Counted from the first letter of the stretch, positions 1-11,410 are shown. The stretch is 64,000 nucleotides of DNA from Physella acuta (GCF_028476545.1 NW_026731777.1:1-64000); one strand, 5' to 3'. Notes: generated by a model not told the origin, from the sequence alone. Translations and numbers: made by a program.

Positions 1-269
1 TAAGCTTTAAGTTTTTGGAATTCGTTCAAAACTGTGTTTACAAATATTTGTAGAAAAAAACAACAAAAAAACAACCTAGCCGTTAAAGAAAAAACTATAA
101 CTTCTGACATGTGAACCAGTATTCAACTTTTAAAGATATTTTTTTTTTGCTAGTGCTATCTAAGGTTGTCTAAACATAGACCAAATCGTAAAATTTTTAA
201 TACTATTGCAATACTTGAGATAATTGACACAGTGTAGGACTGTGACACGAAGAAAATAATTTTGTTATC
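1..269. other. AT-rich non-coding DNA
   Basis: No open frame, repeat or RNA gene is visible. It is AT-rich and runs directly into the first minisatellite. Confidence 0.6.
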
Positions 270-275
270 TCAATA

Positions 276-856
276 AATAAAGCTTTACATGACCTGTAAA
301 AAAAAAGCTTTACATGACCTGTAAAAAAATCTTTACATGACCTGTAAAAAAATCTTTACATGACCTGTAAAAAAAAAAGCTTTACATGACCTGTAATAAA
401 AAAGCTTTACATGACCTGTAAAAAATAAAAGCTTTACATGACCTGTAAAAAAAAGCTTTACATGACCTGTAAAAAAATCTTTACATGACCTGTAAAAAAA
501 AAAGCTTTACATGACCTGTAAAAAAAAAGCTTTACATGACCTGTAAAAAAAAAGCTTTACATGACCTTTAAAAAAGCTTTACATGACCTGTAAAAAAAGC
601 TTTACATGACCTGTAAAAAAAATCTTTACATGACCTGTAAAAAAATCTTTACATGACCTGTAAAAAAAAATCTTTACATGACCTGTAAAAAAAATCTTTA
701 CATGACCTGTAAAAAAAAGCTTTACATGACCTGCAAAAAAAGCTTTACATGACCTGTAAAAAAAAAGCTTCACATGACGTGTAAAAAAAAGCTTTACATG
801 ACCTTAAAAAAAAAGCTTTACATGACCTATAAAAAAAAGCTTTACATGACCTGTAG
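276..856. repeat. Minisatellite, ~20-24 bp unit
   Basis: About 26 units built on GCTTTACATGACCTGTAAAA, varying mainly in the length of the A run and by loss of the GC before TTTACATG. The minus-strand frame across it (FFTGHVKIFF repeats) is a by-product of the period and not a gene. Confidence 0.95.
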
Positions 857-861
857 AGATG

Positions 862-945
862 GGATGGCGTGGTCGAGTGGTAGAGCACATACCACTAAAC
901 TTCTCCATATTGTGTGTAGGGCGTTCTTTAATCCATTTTAGTCTA
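862..945 (+). mobile_element. tRNA-derived SINE head, weak
   Basis: The text GGCGTGGTCGAGTGGTAGAGC resembles a tRNA 5' half with a pol III A box (one base per 20 is shown elsewhere in shortened form). No good B box follows and the segment does not fold as a full tRNA. It resembles the heads of the SINEs at 14067 and 60490, but the body is different. It could also be a decayed tRNA pseudogene. Confidence 0.35.
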
Positions 946-1766
946 ATGTATTTCTGGCCACACTTTAATTATAGTAGTGATGTCACTAGATCAAGCGGAC
1001 TCTACTTTATCTGCACTATTAACTATCAAGTCCGATAGATTTACTGTCCGTATAGTTCACAAGTAAAGAAAATCTTACTGTGTAGTTTTTGGCTTTCAAT
1101 GTACCAGCCGATGTTGTTATCATCTCGTTAAATACGTGTCTCACTTGTGTAGCTTCAACTAATAAGATTATTATCATGTGTAACTAGACTCACCAAATAA
1201 GGTTATTTACAAATTAACTAGACTACATATGTAACAAGACTGACCAAATAAAATTATTTACATGTGTAACTAAACACACCAAATGAGGTTATTTACATGT
1301 ATAATTAAAATTTTGATTTAAAATTTGATTTGATGTCAAATTTCAGATCGTGAAAAGATCATAAAAAACACGTACATCACATGTAAAGATGACGTAAATA
1401 AGATGTATACATGACGTAATGACGTCGTATATATGTCTACCTTACCAGTTGAAAGACATGTTAAAGGTAAATTTCAACTCTTGCAACATAGATAGTTAAC
1501 AGCCTCACAATAAACGAAATAAAAAGCTGCTCAAATCCTTCAGTACATATATCTAATATGTTCACGTGATATACACTAAACAACTGTGTTAAACGTCAGC
1601 AGACGTCCAAATTTGGGCGGACATTGACAAGTAACGTCTGCAGACGTCAATAAATATGGACAGACAGACGATAATTTTATATGTCGTTTATTTTTAACCT
1701 TACATAGATAATAGAAAACGTTTAATAAAACAATGAAGATTTTGAACGGGTGTCACTGTCTTAACA
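946..1766. other. Non-coding, with a degenerate ~50-bp repeat
   Basis: AT-rich DNA without genes. Between about 1155 and 1310 a loosely repeated unit (GTAACTAGACTCACCAAATA and variants followed by GGTTATTTAC) occurs about three times. Around 1600-1660 the word CAGACGTC recurs in both orientations. No function can be assigned. Confidence 0.5.
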
Positions 1767-1774
1767 CTGTTGAT

Positions 1775-2019
1775 CAGTGGCGTAGCGAGGTCGGGTGTCA
1801 CCCGGTGCGGCACTTAATGGTGTCACCCCCCCCCCCCCCCCGAGGCGTAGCGACCCTTCGCGGGGACAAACTTTCAAATTTTCGATTTGCACCCCCCCCC
1901 CCCAAATTTTTTTCTATATATTTTGCTATTTTTTGCCTTGGTGTCACCCCCCCCCCCCCTATATGGTGTCACCCGGTGCTGTCCGCACCCCCCGCCCCCC
2001 CCCCCTCGCTACGCCCCTG
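1775..2019. mobile_element. hAT-type MITE (CAGTGGCGTAGCGAGG family)
   Basis: A 245-bp non-autonomous element. Its left end CAGTGGCGTAGCGAGG and right end CCTCGCTACGCCCCTG are inverted repeats. It is flanked by a perfect 8-bp target duplication, CTGTTGAT (1767-1774 and 2020-2027), which is the hAT signature. The interior carries several C runs and GTGTCACCCGGTG motifs. A second copy in the other orientation lies at 30728-30975. Proline-rich frames across it are not genes. Confidence 0.92.
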
Positions 2020-2247
2020 CTGTTGATGTCTGTGGCCTAGTTCGACGTGGCATTTGAGGGTACATTTGAGTTACCTACCACAATACTTTCATCCTGCACG
2101 TGTATCAGCCACGGAGATACAATATTATAATATACTGCACCATTTTATTTGACTACAGGCCGTAAACCCTTGCCAGAGTCAAGTGGTCATCGGACCTGGT
2201 AAAAAAACATTATCAATCTTATAAGGCTGTAAACTCTGTGCTTTGTA

Positions 2248-2685
2248 TTGCCACTTAGTCATCAGACCTTAATGATGCTACATCTAAATATACTCTTTGA
2301 ATTGCCACTTAGTCATCAGACCTTAATGATGCTACATCTAAATATACTCTTTGAATTACCACTTAGTCATCAGACCTTAATGATGCTACATCTAAATATA
2401 CTCTTTGAATTTCCACTTAGCCATCAGACCTTAATGATTTTACATCTAAATATACTCTTTGAATTGCCACTTAGTCATCAGACCTTAATGATGCTACATC
2501 TAAATATACTCTTTGAATTTCCACTTAGTCATCAGACCTTAATGATTTTACATCTAAATATACTCTTTGTATTGCCACTTAGTCATCAGACCTTAATGAT
2601 GCTACATCTAAATATACTCTTTGAATTTCCACTTAGTCATCAGACCTTAATGATGCTACATCTAAATATACTATACACTATCCCC
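2248..2685. repeat. Minisatellite, 54-bp unit
   Basis: Eight units, each containing CCACTTAGTCATCAGACCTT followed by an AATGATGCTACATC stretch. The period is a multiple of three, so a 202-residue plus-strand frame stays open, but it has no domain and repeats the same 18 residues. I treat it as non-coding. Confidence 0.93.
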
Positions 2686-3606
2686 GTTAGAGAAGTGGCA
2701 CAGACCCTCCTACCCGTTTGCATTCATTTACTAACAGGGTACAATCTGCTATTTACCGTTAACATGTTCACACCTATGGGTGTCTATGTCAAATGTGTCA
2801 ATGTCATTTTAAATTCAAACAAAATATTTACACCCGTCTCCAGTAGATACCAGTGATTCTTTCAAATTTGATCTTTTAAAACCACTCAAGCGTGACGTGT
2901 AAAGAAATAAAACCCCGTGTCTGGTATATAACTCAGGTGACTTCTTGTTCACGTCACATATCACTTCCTTACACAACTGGTGTGTGCACTGTTTGGGGTT
3001 AAATGTGGACTGGCAGGAGTTAATTAGGTAATTAATTAAGCCTTTGTTGATTTTATAATGGTCGGCATTACAATTAATTAACTTTTATCATTATGTTTTG
3101 GTAATTGGTACTTTGTTTAATCTAATTAGTTTTTATATCTACACAAAAGGATAATTTAAATTTTTTTAACAGAAAAAAAACAAAAAAAAAAACAACAACG
3201 TGATATTAAATGTATCGGTATTTAGGCAAAACAATTCCCGACGATTTAAGGTCGATACTCTTAAAATATCGATATAGAAATTAAATTATATATAGGCCTA
3301 ATATTATTATCCCGCCATTTGTATTATGTGGAAAATTTACATAAATAGAAAATAGATTTATTTTAAGTAACGTTCTCATTAAATAAAAAATACATTCAAG
3401 AATATATGTTGGTAATAATAATTTGTGAAAATAACTTATATATTCTAAGTTCTAAGTTTATTTTTAATACTCACTTAGCGATGCGTATCATCGGAATCGA
3501 TTCTAGTTTATAAAAGTAAAGGCCGATGCCACCAAAAGGTCAAGCTTGCCAAATTGACAAAAATTATTTTTGTAATTTGCAAGTTAATTAGAAGTACATT
3601 CAATAT
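2686..3606. other. Non-coding AT-rich DNA
   Basis: No gene, RNA or repeat family is recognised. A short tail of the 54-bp array frame runs to 2856 without features. Confidence 0.5.
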
Positions 3607-3624
3607 TATATATATATATATATA

Positions 3625-4142
3625 TGTAACTAGTGTAGTTACTAGAGACTATTGATAAGAACGCAATACAGTCTGACGCAACGATGTGGACTGATAACGA
3701 ACACAAAGCCGCTGCGTAGTTCATAGTTCTGATGCAACGAATGGAAAGTATTACGAATACGTGGGATATAATAAGACTGCGTATTGGAGAAGGGGCAGAA
3801 CAGAGTAGAAGCCTGAACTGTAGATACGTGTAGATACGTGTTTAATTAGCAGAACCGAGTTGGAGACTAAACTGTGTAGACCTGTTGTGATTTGTGAGAA
3901 TAGGAACGATGGACACGTGCATTCTGATATGTGAGGACAGTGGGGGTCAGTTGGTTCATTGTATTCTTGTGGAACATTGATGCATTGCTATGTGGAGCAT
4001 TTCTATTGATTCATGTAATAAAGAGATAAATGTAAACCTGCACTTCCGAGTATCTGTATTGTGGTCGATGTTGTGTGCTGGTCAAAGATAGCACGAGTAA
4101 ATACACTCGGTAACATTTGGCTTGCGGGTAGATACTCTTGGT

Positions 4143-4146
<4 letters not shown>
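3625..4146 (+). mobile_element. Fossil solo-LTR-like sequence
   Basis: About 520 bp beginning TGTAAC and ending GTAACA, inserted in a TA microsatellite that continues on both sides (3609-3624 and 4147-4221), so target duplication cannot be distinguished from the tract. A polyadenylation-type AATAAA lies at 4017-4022. No internal retroelement coding is attached. The ends and signals fit a solo LTR of an LTR retrotransposon, family not determined. It is old and non-coding. An unrelated repeat is possible. Confidence 0.45.

Positions 4147-4221
<75 letters not shown>
4147..4221. repeat. TA microsatellite
   Basis: Pure (TA)n of about 75 bp, continuing the tract that begins before 3625. Confidence 0.97.
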
Positions 4222-4228
<7 letters not shown>

Positions 4229-5200
4229 ATAAAATACATATTAAAATACTTAATAATCGAATAACAGCAAAGAAAAATACACATTTATAAACAATGTATA
4301 TATTTTGTTTATTGTTTATTTTAAATTATAAATGTTGTTTTTAATATCATAAAATCTTGAATATCAGAACATTAAATTTTAAGAATTGGAAAAATTATCT
4401 TAATTATACAATTTTTTTTAAAAATGTTAATCACGTATGTTTTATACTAACAAATGCACTTTTAGTTTATATTTCCGGTACCCTATTTAGCTTAAAAAAT
4501 TTCAGAATTAGTTGCTCGATTTTCACAGAAATTATCTAGAACTAAATTTGTGATTTAAACTATATAAAAGCCATGATTATAATTCAGCAGAACTATTGTA
4601 CCGATAAGCTCCAACATTTGAATGTAAACTGTATAGGGTGTAAAGTAAAATTGGAGGAACCCCAAAAGCATTTGCTAGTTATCGCAGGGAACGGACAACA
4701 AATTTAGCCTGTAGGCTGACTAGTGACCAGGGTTGTTAGTGCCGTGCTGGGGGGGGGGGGGGGGAGATAATTTGTCACAGGCCAGTCACAGATTTGTTGG
4801 TCCCGAATTAAAACACCCGTGTACATGTGGCTCTATGTAGTCTGTCGCTTGACCTACTTCTGTTTACCGTCATCATGGAAATTATGGCTGTCGAAAACGA
4901 CGATTCATTGATTCCGTTTTTAACAATGCTTCATTGTCATTTCAAAAATATATTCTTATAAGTGTTATTTCTGCGTATTATTCAAGTAACACCATTTGTA
5001 TATTTTTGGTCTAATTGCTGAAAATATCAAGCAGAACATCTAAAGTAGGCAAAACGTGAATTAAAATATTTAATATTATTGTAAAAATGTTATAAATACT
5101 CTGAACTATAGAAAATTATATAAAGTCCTTCTAAACATGTCTCATAAATTTAAAAAAATGCAGTTAAAAAACCTTAATAAAAAAACTTTATCAAGATAAA
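4222..5200. other. Non-coding, with a partial repeat copy at 4720-4800
   Basis: AT-rich. Positions 4722-4800 (CCAGGGTTGTTAGTGCC, a long G run, then ATAATTTGT) resemble 22752-22805, so this is a short copy of the same interspersed, possibly LTR-derived, sequence. Nothing else is recognised; the 60-codon frame at 4357 is chance. Confidence 0.5.
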
Positions 5201-5212
5201 AGCTAACTAAGC

Positions 5213-5396
5213 CAGGGGTCGGCAACCTGCGGCTCGCGAGCCGCATGCGGCTCTTTTGATATCAAGATGCGGCTCTCCAGCTCCTTGAACAAATACTAAT
5301 AATCTTTAAAAAATAAAATATTTGAAATAAAGAAAATGTTAGTGTTTGAAAATTGTAACTTTTGGCTCTTCCGCTTCAAAAGGTTGCCGATCCCTG
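5213..5396. mobile_element. hAT-type MITE (CAGGGGTCGGCAACC family)
   Basis: A 184-bp element with terminal inverted repeats: left CAGGGGTCGGCAACCT, right AGGTTGCCGATCCCTG, matching at 15 of 16 positions. It is flanked by a perfect 8-bp target duplication AACTAAGC (5205-5212 and 5397-5404). The TIR and the repeated TGCGGCTC words are of a type widespread among animal hAT elements. It is non-autonomous. Confidence 0.94.
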
Positions 5397-5404
5397 AACT
5401 AAGC

Positions 5405-5880
5405 CCACCCTTTTTGCCGTGTGTATTTGGATGGGAAAAAATCTAGCAGACGACACATTTCTACTGTACAGTAAATCGCGTCACAACAACACTCCTTTAA
5501 AATTAACCCACCGTATCCGTCATATCATTGTAGCCATTTAAAATCCAACGAACTTTTTTACAAATCATTTTCTAGGCAATCGATTAATTTTGATAATTAA
5601 AACTGGTAAAAAATTAAAGGTAAATACATTTCGATTTTAATAATTTAAGTCATCTTGAACAATAATTTGTTTTGGACTGTAGGCAATACCCTTCTTGAAA
5701 ACTGGGGACAGTAAACAATCAAGGGAGACAACAATTAGGACCACAACTGCCTTAGGTGGAAGCAAATAAAAAAAAAATCTTTCACGCTTAGTAGGAAAAG
5801 TTGAATGTCCATCATCCTATTGTATTTGGCATCATTTGAAGAGATGTTATATTTTAACAATAGCATTAAATTAGCTACTA
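5405..5880. other. Non-coding DNA
   Basis: No recognisable feature. Confidence 0.5.
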
Positions 5881-5882
5881 GA

Positions 5883-6043
5883 TAATAAGCCCCACCCTCA
5901 CGAAAAACGTCTACCGCCCCTCCTCCCTCCCCCGAATGAAGTTTAATTTATATGAAGAATATACACTTTTATCAGTGTCCACACACCCCCCTCCTAAAAT
6001 TTAAAGTGCCTTCCTCGGAGAAAAAACTCAGGAGGAAACACTG
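5883..6043. mobile_element. Truncated MITE copy, family of 54043-54259
   Basis: This shares with 54100-54259 the sequence around CCCCGAA, the AGAATATA...CTTTTA segment, CAGTGTCC, and the terminal GGAGAAAAAA...GAAACACTG. Only the right end is present; no matching left terminal repeat is seen, so it is 5'-truncated. Confidence 0.6.
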
Positions 6044-7290
6044 TTATCAATAGTATAGGTTTCTTTTATTTATTTATTTTTTTACCACAGAACACATTAT
6101 TAAAGTTGACTAACTCGTAAGGAATGCCTTGGGACTGAAGCGACGACGTCCCATTTCCCACACCCAAACGTCACTTCTTATTTTTCCCATTTAGATCTGT
6201 TTATTTTATGTTACAGCCTCTGATACTTGATATTGATATTGTAAAATTGCTACTAATTTTTGTTGTTGTTGCTTCTTTAACTTTGTTTATGGCAATAAAA
6301 GTTTAAACTGATCTGGCCATAGTAAGCAGATTTTTATTTCTGCTAGCGATGAAAGTCGTGGCTCAAGACTGCGTTACACTCTGTCTCAGCGTTTGGTTTT
6401 TCAAAATTATAGGTCTCCGATCTCAACACAGATCTAGATTTAGGCGTAGAATCTAGTATTAGTTTTACTGCTATATACCTTGTATAAATCTAGACTAGAT
6501 TCTAGATTCTTATTTCTAGAGTCCTAAGATCTAGATTTCTAGCTTTGCTTTTTAACTTTACGCCTTAGTACAGTAGTGGTAGCTTCCTTAAACTTTTACT
6601 ACACTAGTCTACAGACTACAGGGTGTTGGGAGATTGCGAAATGGCGAGGCGGGAAATTGCGAGAAGATAATGCGATACATACCCATCGGAATTAAGGGTA
6701 AATAGTAAATACTAGTAAATAGCGAGACACTTTTTGCGAAAAAAAAAATGTTCATGCTTTTTTTCATATTTATTTATTTAAATTATTTATTTTTTGTTTT
6801 AAAATAAACAAGCATTTAGCCATACCCTTTTTTAGCACGAGTGTTGTTATTTTTTATCTAGATTTTATTATATTTATAGGCCTAGATGATACTAAGAAGA
6901 CAGATATCTAGATCTATGTATTTAAAAATCCTAACATCATTGCTGTGCTACTGTCATTGCCCGCTCTCGTTAGCGAGAGGAAAATCCCGTCTGTCAGCAT
7001 TAATTTCAAAAATCTAGCCCGCTCATGTTTATACAAACGTGAGCTGTGTCATTGTGAATTGGTATAATCTTCTCAGCAGGAGAGATATTCTGCAACCTGT
7101 ATTTATGGATTTTTGTACTTGCAAAAAGTGTAAAAGTATAAACAATTCTAAAAAGTGCAATTTATTTTTTTATTAAGTAATTTTAATTACAAACAAAATT
7201 TACAAACAAATTCTTCTGAAACAGTCCTAGCACTACTCAAACACACCTCGTGACACCATCTTTCACACATAGTACATCCAACCTTGTGCT
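6044..7290. other. Non-coding DNA rich in TCTAGAT words
   Basis: No gene. Between about 6430 and 6550 the words CTAGATTCTAG and TAGATCTAG are dense, like 52900-53330. No conserved frame is found. Confidence 0.5.
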
Positions 7291-7295
7291 TATAT

Positions 7296-7882
7296 TTATA
7301 TGGTAAAAAAAGCTAGAAAAATACTCTGTAAAAGTAAGCTCCATCTGGAAATAAGAGATATGAAGTTATCCTTGTATTCTTCTTCACTTGTTGCCTGCAG
7401 AAGGGATCTTACAGTGTCAATATAATATGCCATTTCATCACATGACTGTACCCCATGGGACCTAAGCCAGCGCTTGCAGTCGTGCAGTACATGGTTCCAA
7501 CACATAAAACGCTGCAGATTTGGAAAACTGCCCTGGATTGCATTAGTTATAGACTTTTCCTGGTCTGTGACTATAATGACTTGCTTAGACGTATTCAGCT
7601 CTGGGCAAACAGACTTGATGTGTTGCCAAAAAAATTCATGAGTCTTTGTTGTTTTCCTTCCATGAATCATAAAGGCAAGTGGTTTAACTGGTTCGTTCGT
7701 GAATTCCGTTTCACGAAACAAAAGCACTGAGACGTAAAAATCCCCTAGGCAGAATGTCGTGTCATATGACAACTGTTGGACGCAATTAGTTTTCTTTAAA
7801 GTGTCCTGAAATATTAGAATGGTCTCATCCATCCACATTACAAGAGTTAGGTCTGGGTGGGACGTGATGTGGCGTTAATTTA
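7296..7882 (-). pseudogene. MULE-type transposase fragment
   Basis: A 180-residue frame (7296-7838), extendable in frame for about 15 residues to 7882. It carries the hallmarks of a MULE transposase core: SYDTTF (first catalytic Asp), then about 75 residues later VIIVTDQEKS (second Asp), then CWNHVLHD as the C-x2-H motif. The third catalytic Glu and the zinc finger are absent, so about one third of a transposase remains. No terminal repeats could be delimited. Its role was excision and insertion of a Mutator-superfamily DNA transposon; this copy cannot be active. Confidence 0.85.
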
Positions 7883-7889
7883 TATCTGT

Positions 7890-8580
7890 GCTAACATAGA
7901 ACACGAATAAACAGAATGAAAAAAAAATAACACCACCACCAAAACCAAAAACTTTAGATAAGTTCAAATTGGTTTTAAAAATATTTGAAGTAGGCCCATA
8001 GCTTACGCCATAGCACAAGCAACTGATAATATTGGTGACGTCACTTTTATTTACCTCTATATAAAACTGTTAAAACTACAAAAAGTTAAAGCTATCAGTA
8101 AAATTTATTGGAAGAAATTAATGCTTTTATTTCAGGTCTTTAAATAGTGAGCCCTGTGCTATCATTAGTAACAGCCTAATTAGGCAGTAATATTGTTATA
8201 AAATACTTCATTCAAAATTGTTAGGAAACTAAAAACATTTTGCAATTGATGTAAATAACTAGATCTAGATCTAGTAACCTGTAGCCTAAACAATAATAAA
8301 ATGAAACTTTAAATTCCTAAAATAATCATGGCTTATTATCATTCAGTAGCTAAGTTTATGTTATTGTTAAAATATGAATTAACATGATTACAATTAATAT
8401 ATATCTCTAATTTATTTTCCATGTAAGCCTTTAAATTATACCTACATTTCCATTTAGTGGCATTTAGATCTAGATACAAACATTTCTCCCCTGTGTTGCA
8501 AACATTTGACATCTTCAGGTTACATCACAATTATAAGAAACATGTTGTGTTCTTCTTTAATTGTTCATGATTCATCATAA
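7890..8580. other. Non-coding AT-rich DNA
   Basis: No gene, RNA or repeat family is recognised. Confidence 0.5.
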
Positions 8581-8582
8581 AT

Positions 8583-8848
8583 ACTGTCATTCTGTAGTTC
8601 TATGCTAATGACAGTTCCATTATAAATGTTGTCATTCTGTAGTTCTATGCTAATGACAGTTCTATCATAAATGTCATTCTGTAGTTCTATGCTAATGACA
8701 GTTCCACTATAAATGTTGTCATTCTATAGTTCTATGCTAATGACAGTTCCATCATAAATGTTGTCATTCTGTAGTTCAATGCTAATGACAGTTCCAACAT
8801 AAATGTTGTCATTCTGTAGTTCTATGCTAATGACAGTTCCACTATAAT
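8583..8848. repeat. Minisatellite, ~45-bp unit
   Basis: Six units containing GTCATTCTGTAGTTCTATGC and TAATGACAGTTCC, with one shortened unit. It lies just upstream of the candidate first exons of the trypsin-like gene. Confidence 0.93.
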
Positions 8849-8865
8849 TTTATTTCTCTCTCCAG

Positions 8866-9223
8866 AGCCTGAAGGATCTTCCATAGTGGTGTGTGCTGTC
8901 TGGTGTTAAAGTCAAGTGGGGAGTTCAAAGGTCAGTTTCACTCTATCTTACATGTTGGTCTAAGAATGTATTTAATCTTAATCTTCTAAAGCTGACTCTC
9001 ATGCTTAATCTTGTCTGCCATATTATTGACCAGTGGCTATTGTTATGTAGTTTGTAAAGAAACACTGGTTGATGACTAGTCAAGCTACCATATAAACTAT
9101 ACAGAGTGACTGACAGCTGCTGAATGTGATGTGAAGGTCAAGGTTATTTCAATCAAACAGCTGCCACAGATGACCATAAGACTACAGTAAAGGCCAGTAG
9201 AGATCTGTCATATCAAGTTACAG
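8866..9223 (+). other. Candidate 5' untranslated exons of the trypsin-like gene
   Basis: Two exon-like pieces are suggested by splice signals only. 8866-8930 follows a pyrimidine tract ending TCTCTCTCCAG and ends AAAG|GTCAGT. A second exon ends at 9223 with a strong donor, CAG|GTAAGT; its acceptor is unclear. Neither has a long reading frame. A promoter was not identified. Confidence 0.35.
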
Positions 9224-9425
9224 GTAAGTTTGTTAATTATCTTAACTTAATCAAGTGTGCAGCCATGGTTTAGTGCTGATGTAGACAATGTTTCAAATCC
9301 TTGTGTTGTGGTTTATTTAACAGGAATTAACTTGGATAGTCTAGGGTAAATATATTTACTTATTATATTTGCAGTAAACTATGAAGTTTTTATTCTCATA
9401 AATTGGAACAAAATTCTTTACAGGT

Positions 9426-11320
9426 ATGGGTAACTCAACTACTAAATGTATAGATGACCACAACAGTAAGGCCTGTAAAGAAATCTCAGCATATTTTACA
9501 GGTAATGTCCATTTGTTTGGGAAAAATTGATCCTAATAATATCTATCTGCATGTACTATGTTTTGTGCTGATGAAGTACTTATGTTGGAACATTCTGTAG
9601 GTTGAAATGTTGACTGGATGAATATCTTAGGATGGTGATGGTTGAGATGGTTGTGACTGTTGGATGTTGTAGATAGTTTTCATTTTTACTTTCTCGTATA
9701 TAAGTGATCTCCCCTAAACTTTCTCGAATATTCTAATATAAAATTACGAGGGATGGCAACTCAGGACATAGACAATATTTGTTATCCATTTTTAATTACT
9801 CAATTTTTTTATAATCGAATAGAATCTCGTAAAAAAAAGAATTGCAAAAAAAAGTGAAAAGTTTCCCTTTCAAACCTGACGGTCTATGGGGCAAGTGAAG
9901 TAGAGTTCACTTGTTTCTGTGGCCTCGGCACATGAAGAGATAGTGTGGTCAGCACTATGCCTAGCCACCTTTACTTTCCCTAACAGGAGTTAGGTACTCA
10001 TCAGAGTTGGGTGGATTCAGGGACGGTCTACTGACTTGAACTCGGATTCAAACTCAAGACTAACGGGTTAGCAGTCCAGCTCTCTACCGCTAGACCACTC
10101 CGTCCCACACCAAGTGAACTCCTAATAAAATGTGCATAATAGTGCGCAATATTATTAGTACTTTATAAATTTACATGCGTTTTTTGAGAAATCGGAAATA
10201 GCGTAAATTAGTACTTCCAGTCAACGGAAATTACTCAAAATTTGACAGAAGGTAGAGAATTAGATCTTTTACTTACGTGTGAAATTTCATGCATTTATCT
10301 AAAATAGTACTCCCGGTTTATTTATGTTTGTCAAAGTTTTACAGCTAATGAAATGTTTACCGTAACATTGTTTTGTTTACCTGTACAGGTACACATGAAG
10401 TACAAGAATGTCTTGAAGGTCAAGGTGAGGCAGATCTTCACACACGCATGGCAAACTGTAAGAAAAATCCTGGCCATAAAAACTTTGTACCTGTAAATCA
10501 GTTAAGTCTTAAACATTTTCCTTCTGGTTACCATGACAACGATGTGTATGACCTCACAAAAGCCATGGCTGACATAACTGTCAGGATAGCCGTTAAGTTG
10601 ACCAGTCCAGACAGACCAGAGTTTGTACCAGGCACTAAAGATCCATATCCTTGCTACAACACCAGGGGACAGAACTCACTGAGGACAGGGACTGGGAGGG
10701 TTGTGGGGGTGGACAAGTACACAGAGGGGATGTTGTGGGGCTACAGAACTTGTCCATGTCCTGAATGTGACCACTCGGACACACCCAGCAAAGTGTGGTG
10801 GAAGGTTCGTGTGGTGACAGCCACACATGTGGTTTTTGATGATAGTGAGGCGAGACAGTCCAGCTGTAGGTTGTGGTTTGATGATGATCAAAGTCCAGTG
10901 GTCAACATTTATGGGTGGAAGGTGAATGTGTCACACACTGAGGGAGACGTGTGTTGGTTGGATTGTGTGACACATGACGTAGATGTAGTTGGTAAACTGG
11001 AGGAGATGATGGGGAGGTTTGATGGTCTATGTGGTAAAGTAAGGGACAAATACAAGAGACGTAGAGGTGTGGTCAAGCTGATCATTATAGTGTCACATCC
11101 TCATGGCTGTTCTAAGCAGGTCTCTGTAGGTCACTGGGTGGACAGGCAGGAGGTGGGGGGGTATAGATGGACCAGGTACACGTACACAACGTGTACCTGT
11201 CCAGGTAGCAGTGGGGCTATGGTCTACAGACTGGGGTGGGGCTGGTCTCAACATCCCCACAGTGGAGGTTACTCTGGTGGATTAAATTATAGTGGGGTGT
11301 TGTTGGACTTAGACTTGTAG
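9426..11320 (+). CDS. Spliced gene: trypsin-like peptidase-domain protein with Met-Gly-Asn start
   Basis: Two coding exons: 9424-9501 (ATG at 9426, after acceptor TTCTTTACAG) and 10389-11320 (after acceptor TTTACCTGTACAG). Phase matches: the split codon is G|GT. The product is 335 residues. It begins MGNSTTK, which fits an N-myristoylation site; there is no signal peptide or membrane segment, so a cytosolic or membrane-bound location is inferred. The C-terminal ~230 residues show a trypsin-like fold: TATHVVFD (His about residue 172), HDVDVV (Asp about 222 or 224), SHPHG (about 261-265) and PGSSGAM (Ser about 300). These are the expected His, Asp and Ser positions of DegP or trypsin-like peptidases, so it may be active. 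The N-terminal ~100 residues are unrecognised. AATAAA at 11565-11570 is a likely polyadenylation signal. I recall similar uncharacterised snail proteins but cannot name one. Confidence 0.78.
9687..10335 (+). mobile_element. Interspersed repeat with 16-bp end, copy 1 (intronic)
   Basis: It begins TACTTTCTCGTATATA and shares nearly all of its sequence with 55993-56350 (for example GATCTCCCC, AACTTTCTCGAATATTC, GCGCAATATTATTAGTAC, TTTTTTGAGAAATCGGAA, GAAGGTAGAGAATTAGAT). The inverse of the 16-bp start closes the other copy at 56740-56755, so the family appears to have short terminal inverted repeats. This copy is 3'-truncated and interrupted by a SINE. It lies wholly in the intron of the trypsin-like gene. 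Confidence 0.75.
9847..10106 (-). mobile_element. tRNA-derived SINE, inserted in the interspersed repeat
   Basis: On the minus strand it starts with a tRNA-like head (GACGGAGTGGTCTAGCGG as A box, GAGTTCAAGTC as B box), then CGTCCCTGAATCCACCCA, a GACCACACTATCTCTTCAT body and a tail GTTTGAAAGGGAAAC. Copies lie at 14067 and 60490 and a fragment at 17092. The other copy of the host repeat (56130-56150) reads straight through GAATTGCACACCAAGTGAAC without the SINE, giving an empty site. The duplication is short or eroded. Confidence 0.85.
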
Positions 11321-11329
11321 TTGTCTGCT

Positions 11330-11410
11330 CTTGTATAGAATGTAAACAAACATGGCGCCTGTTGGATGTCTGTCTTTTCTAGAATGTAAACAAACATGGC
11401 GTCTGTTGAA
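11330..11410. repeat. Short tandem duplication in the 3' UTR region
   Basis: TAGAATGTAAACAAACATGG followed by CG(C/T)CTGTTG and ATGTCTG occurs twice, directly after the stop codon of the trypsin-like gene. Confidence 0.8.

Noticed and set aside
579-773. Minus-strand frame of FFTGHVKIFF repeats
   Set aside because: It is produced by the ~22-bp array and has no unique sequence.
862-945. Functional tRNA gene (also considered at 14067 and 60490)
   Set aside because: Heads resemble tRNA but do not complete a cloverleaf and continue into SINE bodies.
2248-2856. 202-residue plus-strand frame
   Set aside because: Mostly eight copies of an 18-residue unit from the 54-bp array; no domain or conserved tail.
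7455-7730. Plus-strand frame over the MULE piece
   Set aside because: Shadow; the minus strand carries the transposase motifs.
10635-10891. Minus-strand frames inside the trypsin-like gene
   Set aside because: Shadows of the plus-strand exon, whose motifs and splicing are convincing.
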